Assembly: GCA_964391185.1 (NCBI GenBank)
Contig: CAYMIX010000004.1
Span: forward strand, 1 to 64,000
Direction: 5' to 3'
DNA length: 64,000 bases
DNA from: JAKQEM01 sp964391185
GTDB lineage: Bacteria > Patescibacteriota > Gracilibacteria > Peribacterales > Peribacteraceae
Shown here: positions 56,998 through 63,945 of the stretch, piece after piece
Layout of the letters: each line of letters starts with the position of its first letter
Numbering within the stretch: position 1 is the first letter of the stretch
The notes under the pieces: model-generated
Told to the model about the DNA's origin: nothing
The model's input: only the letters and a program-made list of their open reading frames with translations
The model's database searches: none
Position numbers and translations under genes: made by a program

Positions 56998-57211
56998 TTA
57001 TTAGTCATGGCGAAGGTGGAAGCCGGAAATACAGGTTCAATTCCTGCCTGCCCGTCCGTAGTCCCGCAGGACGAAGGAGGGTCGAGGGCATCACGAAGTA
57101 CACATTCACTTCGTTCATGCGACTTCATGGCAGGCCACTTTGTATAATCGTAATTGCGTACTTCGTGTCCTGTAGTCGTGCGAAGCATGTACTACGGGGC
57201 ATGATTCAACA

Positions 57212-57239
57212 TGCTTCAGTGCTTTACAGAGCTAAAGCA
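57212..57239 (+). repeat. Dispersed GCTTTAGTGC-type repeat, copy 2
   Basis: TGCTTCAGTGCTTTACAGAG continuing CTAAAGC; see copies at 51849 and 58457. Located just upstream of the GIY-YIG gene. Confidence 0.55.
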
Positions 57240-57276
57240 GACAATAAGATCGATATCTCATAGAATTTATTATTCT

Positions 57277-57564
57277 ATGTTTACCGTATACGTTCTTCGC
57301 AGTTTTAGAGACAATTCTCTCTATGTTGGTTATACGACCAATATGAGTCAGCGTCTTGATACACACAATAAGGGGAGTGTTACTTCGACTAGGAATAAAA
57401 GGCCATGGAGACTTATTTTTGCCGAAAGTTACCTTTCACAAGACGATGCTTTGAGGCGTGAGAAATACTTGAAGACTACACAAGGTAAGAACGCTCTGAA
57501 GCACATGTTACGTGAGACGTTGAAATCATCACTCATTTCCCATTCTTCCAATCCCGCGCCATAA
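57277..57564 (+). CDS. GIY-YIG nuclease family protein
   Basis: 95-aa single-domain nuclease of the UvrC-N/YhbQ type. FTVYVLRSFRDNSLYVGYTT carries the Tyr-Val-x10-Tyr-Val-Gly core, QRLDTHNKGSVTSTRNKRPW the Arg and His, ESYLSQDDALRREKYLKTTQ the Glu. All catalytic residues are present. CPR genomes carry many such small GIY-YIG genes, possibly mobile or repair-related. TAGAAT lies 11 nt upstream of the ATG. Confidence 0.9.
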   Translation: MFTVYVLRSFRDNSLYVGYTTNMSQRLDTHNKGSVTSTRNKRPWRLIFAESYLSQDDALRREKYLKTTQGKNALKHMLRETLKSSLISHSSNPAP

Positions 57565-57752
57565 ATCTTCCGGGTTTGCCAGTGAGAACGTGGAGAGCTT
57601 TTGCGAGATTACGATCTGAGCGGTGAATTGCACGGTATTAAGTGTACCGCACCTGGGGGTTGCACTAACACCCGATATCCGTAAAATAGGAGTTGCTCTT
57701 GCGGATGGCATCTAAGGACCGCAAGGCACGTTCTTTATGTAGAAGAAGAAAT

Positions 57753-57829
57753 GCGGATGTAGCTCAATTGGCTAGAGCGACGCCTTGCCATGGCGTAGGT
57801 TGCGAGTTCGAGTCTCGTCATCCGCTCCA
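57753..57829 (+). tRNA. tRNA-Gly (anticodon GCC), CCA encoded
   Basis: Acceptor GCGGATG/CATCCGC, anticodon stem ACGCC/GGCGT with loop TTGCCAT (anticodon GCC), T arm GCGAG TTCGAGT CTCGT, TCCA. I see nothing assignable in 57565-57752. Confidence 0.94.
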
Positions 57830-57988
57830 TCCTTCGCGTTGCGAAGGATGCCGTCCATAGTTCCTGAGATCGATCACATCAAAACATCATCAAACCCGCG
57901 TCGCTACGGATGGCTGGCCGATAAGGAACGAAGGAGGGCAATCTTCATTTCAACGAACGTGTACGCTATCGTAACCGGCGTTTTCAGC

Positions 57989-58062
57989 GCGGGATTAGTA
58001 CAGTGGTAGTACGTTGGCTTCCCAAGCCAAAGATGCGGGTTCGATTCCCGTATCCCGCTCCA
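57989..58062 (+). tRNA. tRNA-Gly (anticodon CCC), CCA encoded
   Basis: Acceptor GCGGGAT/ATCCCGC, anticodon stem TTGGC/GCCAA with loop TTCCCAA (anticodon CCC), T arm GCGGG TTCGATT CCCGT, TCCA. With TCC (31366) and GCC (57753) the window covers all four Gly codons. Confidence 0.94.
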
Positions 58063-58097
58063 ATTGACAAGAAATTATATAATATTAATATATAGAT

Positions 58098-58343
58098 ATG
58101 GAAATATTACGAGCTTATGACGATGAGGCAGGCGACGTTTCGAGGGAAACCTCAGAATTGATTGGCCTACCAATCAACGAATTCAGACAGAGATTAATTG
58201 AGAGGTTTGCATTTGATGTTTTCAGCCCAATAGAAGAATCGGAAGTTCCATTCTGGAGCACGAGACCGAGGGTGGTTTTAGTAAAAGTAGAAGGTGGAAA
58301 AGTTGAAAGATTCACTCCATCAGTTCCGAATAAGCTCCCATAA
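58098..58343 (+). CDS. Hypothetical protein, 81 aa
   Basis: DDEAGDVSRETSELIGLPIN, FRQRLIERFAFDVFSPIEES and a beta-rich end WSTRPRVVLVKVEGGKVERF. Unrecognised, AT-rich. Several TATA-like boxes precede the ATG. Confidence 0.55.
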   Translation: MEILRAYDDEAGDVSRETSELIGLPINEFRQRLIERFAFDVFSPIEESEVPFWSTRPRVVLVKVEGGKVERFTPSVPNKLP

Positions 58344-58456
58344 GGAGCTCCATCCGGCTTCGCCCATTCGGGCTACGCCGCGATTTCGCTCATAAGATGT
58401 TTTTTAGCAGATAAAGCCGGATGCCGCGGCGAAGTTCGCAAACGAAGCCGGGCAGC

Positions 58457-58486
58457 TGCTTTAGTGCTTTAAAGAGCTAAAGCATC
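58457..58486 (+). repeat. Dispersed GCTTTAGTGC-type repeat, copy 3
   Basis: GCTTTAGTGCTTTAAAGAGC followed by TAAAGCATC, a palindromic hairpin. The region 58344-58517 also holds shuffled GCCGG/CGGCTTCG words but no gene. Confidence 0.6.
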
Positions 58487-58517
58487 TTTTCTTATAATGA
58501 TGAGGCAATATGTATGA

Positions 58518-58775
58518 ATGCATTTTGTTTATATCCTTGAATCTGCTGATTCCTGTCATTCGTATATAGGCCACAGTGTTCACACTGATAAATTTTCCGG
58601 ATGGGAATTAAAGATGTACGTTGCTTTTAGGAACAAAGAAAAAGCTGAAGCATTTGAACGCTATCTCAAATCCCATTCCGGGCTGGGAATGGACAGGAGA
58701 ACCCCTGCCGCCGTAGTCTATGAATGCCTTACCAAGGAGAGTGTTACCTTAATGCTGCAACCGAACAAATATTGA
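58518..58775 (+). pseudogene. Degenerate GIY-YIG gene with internal deletion
   Basis: Start HFVYILESADSCHSYIGHS matches the GIY-YIG core, but the next 15 or so residues (with catalytic Arg and His) are missing. The text jumps to HTDKFSGWELKMYVAFRNKE and AEAFERYLKSHSG, after which the sequence departs from the family (GMDRRTPAAVVYECL), consistent with a frameshift. Still open for 85 codons, but unlikely to be an active nuclease. Confidence 0.65.
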
Positions 58776-58806
58776 CAATATCATTTTAAAATAATTTAAT
58801 GTCATT

Positions 58807-59586
58807 ATGAATACCAATTATATTTCCAGTCTTCCAAATCCCGGGCTTCATGTAACCCCAGAAATTCATCATAATCTCGACATAACAACACTGTTCAATC
58901 AACGAAGACTCACAAGGGACGCATTTGAAAAAGTAGGATTTCTCTTATTTCATGAGTATCATCCTGCAGGAGATGACTCACGCAGTGAGCGTCCAATACC
59001 GGACACTCGTATAATTGATGGTGTGGTGCGAGATATTAGTGGGACTCAATTAATGCACAAAGACGGCGATGGGGGCAGGCATGTTTTGCAGCTTCGTTAT
59101 GATGGACAAAGTGGCAAAAGAAATTGCGATACGATCGTGGCAACCGACCAGGAAAAATTGTTTGAACTGTTCATCGCCTTTTTCCGAGATAACTACGAAA
59201 ATCTTCTTTGCCATTCAATGGTGCCAAAGCCTGTTGAAGATTTAATCGAAATTATCCAACAAAAAGGAGTTCAAGCAGTAGCGGAACACCCTGCCCGTGA
59301 GTCATTCGATGGAAAGAACTGGCGCTCCTATCTATTCCATGGATTTGGTATTTCAGTGATCAGCAATCCCATTCTGGAAGTGTTTTACAAGGATGCGGCT
59401 GCAAGAGGATTGATCTATGCGCATCGTTGGCAAAAAGGACAAACACTCATCATCAATAACAACAACATGCTTCACGCACGGCTGATGCGAGATCCATCCG
59501 ATGGCCCATTTGATCCCGCACTTGCCCAGCGCACATTCTATGCTTGGGACGATGAAGAATTGCGAGTTTTGCCTCCTAAAGTATAA
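58807..59586 (+). CDS. Fe(II)/2-oxoglutarate dioxygenase (TauD/TfdA-like)
   Basis: 259 aa, jelly-roll oxygenase. Iron ligands: HxD in GTQLMHKDGDGG (about residue 79) and distal His in TLIINNNNMLHARLMRD; the 2OG-binding Arg is in LAQRTFYAWDDEE. The W(x)KGQTLIINNNNMLHAR block is the classical TauD/clavaminate-synthase/asparagine-oxygenase pattern. Substrate unknown; possibly an amino acid or a natural product. Promoter TTGACA (58772-58777), 17 nt, TTTAAT (58795-58800), then 6 nt to the ATG: leaderless with a good -35. AT-rich, in the tRNA-rich accessory zone. Confidence 0.85.
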   Translation: MNTNYISSLPNPGLHVTPEIHHNLDITTLFNQRRLTRDAFEKVGFLLFHEYHPAGDDSRSERPIPDTRIIDGVVRDISGTQLMHKDGDGGRHVLQLRYDGQSGKRNCDTIVATDQEKLFELFIAFFRDNYENLLCHSMVPKPVEDLIEIIQQKGVQAVAEHPARESFDGKNWRSYLFHGFGISVISNPILEVFYKDAAARGLIYAHRWQKGQTLIINNNNMLHARLMRDPSDGPFDPALAQRTFYAWDDEELRVLPPKV

Positions 59587-59684
59587 ATCCCTCAGTATTT
59601 CATATATTTATAACATATAATTCTATTTATCATAGTAGCCCAATCTCGCTCTTTGGGCTTGTTTCTGCTATAATAAAGGGATTT

Positions 59685-60128
59685 ATGCATACACACTTCA
59701 TCACTTCAAAAGGCATTATAAATGTGATGTTGAGCGTCACCTTCCTCGTGAGTACGACCAACGCATATGCGCAGAATCCACCCCCGGGTAACCCGGCAGA
59801 TGAAAATCCTTTTATCTACACCAATACTCCCATACGCCTGCTTCAACCTCCGGATGACGCGACGTATACATTGGAAGCTGAGCCGGGATTGGGGACATTC
59901 TTCACATATTTTAATCTTATTTGGCCGTGGATCATTGGATGTGCAGCGGGCATCGCGGTATTGCAGTGCCTTATTGGCGGCATGCAAATGATGATGTCCG
60001 GTGGTGACTCTGGTAAACGTGAAGAAGGAAAAACAAAACTGATGTGGGCGATTGCTGGGCTTTTGCTCATCGGTCTTTCAGGTGTGATTTTGGAAACGAT
60101 TAATCCGCTCTTCTACACGCAAGTCTAA
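59685..60128 (+). CDS. VirB2/TrbC-like pilin protein, 147 aa
   Basis: Signal peptide (KGIINVMLSVTFLVSTTNA YAQ), a Pro-rich start, then two helices: YFNLIWPWIIGCAAGIAVLQ and MWAIAGLLLIGLSGVIL. They are linked by LIGGMQMMMSGGDSGKREEG, the hallmark loop of VirB2-like subunits in CPR type IV systems. Extended -10 TGCTATAAT (59666-59674) ends 10 nt before the ATG. First of three tandem pilin-like genes; the next start (60128) overlaps its stop. Confidence 0.85.
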   Translation: MHTHFITSKGIINVMLSVTFLVSTTNAYAQNPPPGNPADENPFIYTNTPIRLLQPPDDATYTLEAEPGLGTFFTYFNLIWPWIIGCAAGIAVLQCLIGGMQMMMSGGDSGKREEGKTKLMWAIAGLLLIGLSGVILETINPLFYTQV

Positions 60129-60724
60129 TGTTTACTACGTTGTACTACATTGGCACTTTGCTCTGCAGCTCACTCGTTGAGCTCTCACATGCAGCAGTGC
60201 CAGATACTCCATGCGGAGATCTTCCTGGTTGTGGTGCTGGACCAAGTAATATTATTTTGAATAATGCTCCGAAAGTTGCAGGGCTTGGTATCGCGATTGC
60301 AGCAGGAGGTGCCGTGCTATTTATCGCGTGGGCTGGCTTCCAAATGGTTCTTGCAGCCGGTGATGAAGGAAAAATTGGGGAGCAGAAAAAGGCGATTCTC
60401 CATGCGCTTATAGGATTGGGTATCGCAATTCTAGCCCAGGGAATTGTGTCGATTGTTGGTACGCAGAACTATGGTCAGGAACAGGGCCCGAGTGGTCTAC
60501 CTGCGAACATTATCGCTTCCGCAATCGGTATTATTCTCACTGTTTTCAATGTCGTCTTTATCGTGGTTGTTATCTACGCTGGTATGCGGATGGTGTATGC
60601 CCAAGGTAAAAGTGATGAATTCAGCAATGGTCGTAAGATGATCACGTGGTGCATCGTTGGTGCGATCGTGACCAACCTAGCGAATGCGCTTGTACAAGCG
60701 TTCGTTGCTATCTTTGGCGTGTAA
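60128..60724 (+). CDS. Double VirB2-like pilin module protein, 198 aa
   Basis: Signal peptide, then two consecutive pilin units. Unit 1: VAGLGIAIAAGGAVLFIAWA, FQMVLAAGDEGKIGEQKKAI, LIGLGIAILAQGIVSIV. Unit 2: SAIGIILTVFNVVFIVVVI, YAGMRMVYAQGKSDEFSNGR, WCIVGAIVTNLANALVQAFV. Internal duplication gives four membrane helices. Cysteines CGDLPGCG precede unit 1. Starts inside the stop of the previous gene (TAATG), so translation is coupled. Confidence 0.85.
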   Translation: MFTTLYYIGTLLCSSLVELSHAAVPDTPCGDLPGCGAGPSNIILNNAPKVAGLGIAIAAGGAVLFIAWAGFQMVLAAGDEGKIGEQKKAILHALIGLGIAILAQGIVSIVGTQNYGQEQGPSGLPANIIASAIGIILTVFNVVFIVVVIYAGMRMVYAQGKSDEFSNGRKMITWCIVGAIVTNLANALVQAFVAIFGV

Positions 60725-60736
60725 CAAACAAATTGT

Positions 60737-61117
60737 ATGATGAACCTTTTCTCAACAATCCTCGGCGCACTCACGACAACCGCTCATGCAGCTCAGCTTG
60801 ATAGCTGGGGTACTCAAAACAGTGGCGTGCAGCAGATGTGGGCAAAGGTTCGTGAAACGCTTTACACACGTGAGGAACCTGTACAGGCACTTCTTGGTGC
60901 GACCATATCGTTTATCTTTCCATTGATCGGTGTTGCTGCTGTCATCATCATCATTTACGCAGGTATTCGTATCGTGAGCTCACAGGGTAAAGAAGATGTT
61001 GTGTCTGAAGCCAAGAACATGATCTTTTACGCTAGTATCGGTGTGATCCTGAGCATTATGGGATCGACGATTGTGGCGTACTTTGCGACGGTGTTCTTCC
61101 CGACGTTGTACCAGTAA
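60737..61117 (+). CDS. VirB2-like pilin protein, 126 aa
   Basis: Short signal-like start (NLFSTILGALTTTAHA AQ), a soluble stretch and two helices (ISFIFPLIGVAAVIIIIYAG, ASIGVILSIMGSTIVAYFAT) around IRIVSSQGKEDVVSEAKNM. Third pilin-like gene of the operon. With the PrgI/VirB4-like pair at 35.4-36.8 kb and the pilin at 41.1 kb it suggests a dispersed type IV secretion or pseudopilus machine. Confidence 0.83.
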   Translation: MMNLFSTILGALTTTAHAAQLDSWGTQNSGVQQMWAKVRETLYTREEPVQALLGATISFIFPLIGVAAVIIIIYAGIRIVSSQGKEDVVSEAKNMIFYASIGVILSIMGSTIVAYFATVFFPTLYQ

Positions 61118-61223
61118 GAGGGTAACGGGAGTAATTGGGGTAGGGAGGGTATAGGGGGTAATTTGCTGAACCTCAAACTCCCCATACACCCAAGACCCTC
61201 CTTACCCCCCATACTCAATTGGG
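61118..61223. repeat. Family-F inverted repeat between the pilin operon and metG
   Basis: GGGTAACGGGAGTAATTGGG, GTAGGGAGGGTATAGGGGG against CTCCCCATACACCCAAGACC, CTCCTTACCCCCCATACTC. The arms contain the same words in different order. It ends 1 nt before the metG -10 box. Confidence 0.6.
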
Positions 61224-61237
61224 CTACAATCTCCGCC

Positions 61238-62800
61238 ATGTCCAAGCGCCAGTACATCACCACAGCTATCGACTACCCAAATGCCGCTCCGCACATGGGG
61301 CACGTATTGGAGAAAGTATTGGCAGATGTGATGGCTCGTTGGTTTCGGTTGCGTGGCGATGATGTTCGGTTTCAAATTGGTACGGATGAGCACGGTATCA
61401 AGATTCAGCAGACGGCGAAAAAGCAGGGGATGACAGCGTCTGCATTGGTCGATAACAATGTACCACTCTTTGAAGATTTGTATGCCAAACTAAATGTCTC
61501 CGCAGACATCTTTATTCGCACATCCGATCATCCAGTTACATGGCCAAATGTTGATGCCATCAAGCACCGTCCAACGGTTGAGGCACTGTGGAATAAGCTG
61601 AAGGATGCTGGCATGCTCGAGAAGCGTTCATACACGGGATTGTATTGTCCCGGCTGCGAGCGGTTTGTGACGAAGAAAGATTTGGTCGATGGTAAATGTC
61701 CTGACCACGATCGTATTCCCGATGAAGTGGTGGAAGAGAACTATTTCTTTTTACTTTCGAAGGAATCTGATTGGCTGAAGAAACTGCTGAAATCTGATTA
61801 TAAAATCGTCCCTGACTATCGCAGTGAAGAAACTCTCGCGCTGCTTGAACGCGGTCTTGAAGACGTATCGTTCTCACGCCCTAAGTCGAGCTTGGCGTGG
61901 GGCATTCCAGTTCCGGGCGACCCAGACCAAACTATGTATGTATGGTGTGATGCGCTGACGAACTATGTCTCAGGATTGGGATTGCTGACGGATCATGCCA
62001 AGAATGAATACTGGGATGATGCCGAAGTGATGCACGTGATCGGCAAAGACATCGCGCGTTTCCATGCGCTCATCTGGCCGGCGATGCTCAAACATGCGGG
62101 AATCCGCACACCAGATCGTCTCCTGATGCACGGATTTGTGACGAGCGAAGGGCAAAAAATGAGTAAGAGCTTGGGCAACGTTGTTGATCCTGTCGACGCA
62201 CTCGCAAAATTCAGCGGTAACCCAGACCCTATTCGCTTTTTCCTCTGTCACGAAATTCCTGTCGGACGAGATGGAGATTTCAGCTGGAAGCGCTTAGAAG
62301 AAATCTATGATAGTAAACTGCGCAATCAGCTTGGTAACATGCTGAACCGTGTGCTTGTGATGCTCAAGAAAGAAAACGCAGATCTGACAATTCCTGTGTC
62401 TGCGGATGATCAAGAAGGAACGAAGGCGCTTTGGAAAACATACAGCGACGCCCTCGATGCATTTGATATTCACGCAGCTATCCAGATGATTACAACGGGA
62501 ATCGATAAAATGAACGCGAACTTCAACGAAGCTCAGCCATGGAAAAAAGAAGGAGCAGACCGTCTCACGACACTTTCAACGTTTGCAGAATTGCTACGCC
62601 TGACAGCGTTGATGCTTTTGCCATTCGTGCCAGATGCTGCCTATAGAATGTCGAAGCAGTTAAATGTGCCGTATGCAGAGTTGATGCTCGAGAAAACCTT
62701 TGTGCTGACAGATGAACTCAAAGCCTGGGGCGGAGCGAAGGATTGGAAGAGAGTAGGCGAGCCATCGATACTGTTTGCACCGCTTGAACCGAAGGAGTAA
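61238..62800 (+). CDS. metG: Methionyl-tRNA synthetase
   Basis: 520 aa class I synthetase. YITTAIDYPNAAPHMGHVLE (HIGH = HMGH), zinc knuckle YCPGCERFVTKKDLVDGKCP with final His instead of Cys, VWCDALTNYVSGLG, and KMSKSLGNVVDP. C-terminal anticodon domain present, no extra tRNA-binding (OB) domain. TACAAT (61225-61230) ends 7 nt before the ATG, so leaderless; the longer frame to 61163 is translated repeat. Followed at once by the HEAT-like gene. Confidence 0.96.
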   Translation: MSKRQYITTAIDYPNAAPHMGHVLEKVLADVMARWFRLRGDDVRFQIGTDEHGIKIQQTAKKQGMTASALVDNNVPLFEDLYAKLNVSADIFIRTSDHPVTWPNVDAIKHRPTVEALWNKLKDAGMLEKRSYTGLYCPGCERFVTKKDLVDGKCPDHDRIPDEVVEENYFFLLSKESDWLKKLLKSDYKIVPDYRSEETLALLERGLEDVSFSRPKSSLAWGIPVPGDPDQTMYVWCDALTNYVSGLGLLTDHAKNEYWDDAEVMHVIGKDIARFHALIWPAMLKHAGIRTPDRLLMHGFVTSEGQKMSKSLGNVVDPVDALAKFSGNPDPIRFFLCHEIPVGRDGDFSWKRLEEIYDSKLRNQLGNMLNRVLVMLKKENADLTIPVSADDQEGTKALWKTYSDALDAFDIHAAIQMITTGIDKMNANFNEAQPWKKEGADRLTTLSTFAELLRLTALMLLPFVPDAAYRMSKQLNVPYAELMLEKTFVLTDELKAWGGAKDWKRVGEPSILFAPLEPKE

Positions 62801-62810
62801 ACATCGAGAT

Positions 62811-63755
62811 ATGCCGATCGACATCCAAGTACAGCCAGAATCGTTGCCGAAGCAGGATGAAGCAGTTCGCGATGCACATATTCGTTTTTTAGAGTGGCGT
62901 AGAGAAGTAACGGCAAAAAAAGTACAAACGTTGTTGGATGCGCCAGCTGAAGATACGTGTGACCAGAAGATTTTGATGGGTTGGCGCAATACTGATCCGC
63001 AATGGAAAACAGCAATACATCTTCTGATGACAGAGCGTATTGGCCATATGCCAAATGAGAGGAAAGAATCCTTATTGAATGCCCTAGAAAGAATTATCCT
63101 CGAGGGTGGCGCGTCCGATTTATGTGAGCTTGCTACGGTCAGTAATGAGTATTTTGAGGTGGGTGATGATTCTTCGGAGACTGAAAAAGAATTGGTTAGG
63201 TTGGCAACAGAGTATATGCGAACAGCTATATCCTCTGAGGATCCAGCTGCTTCTGCTGAATATGCAGGAAAAGCGTGGCTTGCCATGCGAGCCCTACGTG
63301 GAGGGTCATTGTTACCTCGGGGCCGGACCGATCTCAGTGCATTGAATCGTTTTCCCAATGATGAGCTTTTGGAGCGATGTCGCGATCTGCTGATCGCACC
63401 TCCGAACAATGAGGTATTGTGTGAACTTTTGGCGTTTGTTGGTGAATGCGGCGATGAGACGTTTGTGCCCGTGCTCGGGAATATTCTCAGCACTGTTCCC
63501 GATGAGGGAGTTCTATCTTATACGATAAGAGCCCTTGGATATATTGGTGGTACTGAATCGTCGAGAGTGCTCATTCGTTTTATCAAAAAGCCCGGAACCT
63601 TAGTGAAACTCCAGCAATCGGCCTGGGAAGCTATCAATGCATTACGAACAGGGGGTTCAACAGATTGGTCTACGGGCGAAGATTTAAAAGATTGGGAACC
63701 TGCTGATCAATTAAGCCGATGGAAGACGCACAATCGGAGGATTGTCATAGTTTAA
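62811..63755 (+). CDS. HEAT-repeat-like protein, 314 aa
   Basis: All-helical. The C-terminal third has HEAT/PBS-lyase-like units: VLCELLAFVGECGDETFVPV, VLSYTIRALGYIGGTESSRV and LQQSAWEAINALRTGG. The N-terminal part (EAVRDAHIRFLEWRREVTAK, RKESLLNALERIILEGGASD, ATEYMRTAISSEDPAASAEY) is helical without clear repeats. Likely a protein-protein scaffold; role unknown. Starts 10 nt after metG, probably co-transcribed. Confidence 0.78.
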   Translation: MPIDIQVQPESLPKQDEAVRDAHIRFLEWRREVTAKKVQTLLDAPAEDTCDQKILMGWRNTDPQWKTAIHLLMTERIGHMPNERKESLLNALERIILEGGASDLCELATVSNEYFEVGDDSSETEKELVRLATEYMRTAISSEDPAASAEYAGKAWLAMRALRGGSLLPRGRTDLSALNRFPNDELLERCRDLLIAPPNNEVLCELLAFVGECGDETFVPVLGNILSTVPDEGVLSYTIRALGYIGGTESSRVLIRFIKKPGTLVKLQQSAWEAINALRTGGSTDWSTGEDLKDWEPADQLSRWKTHNRRIVIV

Positions 63756-63803
63756 GGATTGGCATTCTGGACCACTTCGCCGCTGACAATCGTTACGGGA
63801 CAT

Positions 63804-63832
63804 TTGACAATTTATGCAAATAAATGTATAAC
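63804..63832 (+). promoter_or_regulatory. Consensus sigma-70-type promoter
   Basis: TTGACA (63804-63809), 17 nt, TATAAC (63827-63832): the best -35/-10 pair in the window. It is followed by a structured segment and a terminator, not by a long gene. Confidence 0.75.
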
Positions 63833-63838
63833 TTATAG

Positions 63839-63945
63839 GAAGGAATATGTCCTTTGCGGACTTAAGCCAACCGGGCGTTCCTTCGTTTCTCCTCTTGGAT
63901 CGCCCACCGCTTTCAGAGCACCGGGCCCCAAGAGGAGATTTTTTT
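63839..63945 (+). ncRNA. Candidate small RNA or attenuated leader
   Basis: The transcript from the promoter at 63804-63832 would fold as GAAGGAA/TTCCTTC closing a domain with GTCC-TTTGC-GGAC. A terminator follows: TCTCCTCTTGG (63888-63898) pairs with CCAAGAGGAGA (63928-63938), inner GCCC/GGGC, then T7. A short frame (ATG 63846, 41 codons, Shine-Dalgarno AGGAAGGA) crosses the terminator, so a leader peptide is an alternative. What lies downstream is outside the window. 63946-64000 shows nothing else. Confidence 0.5.

Noticed and set aside
57010..57060. tRNA pseudogene (GGTTCAATTCC T-arm-like sequence after tRNA-Arg)
   Set aside because: Only a T-arm-like hairpin is present; no acceptor, D or anticodon arm can be built, and the area is full of short palindromes.
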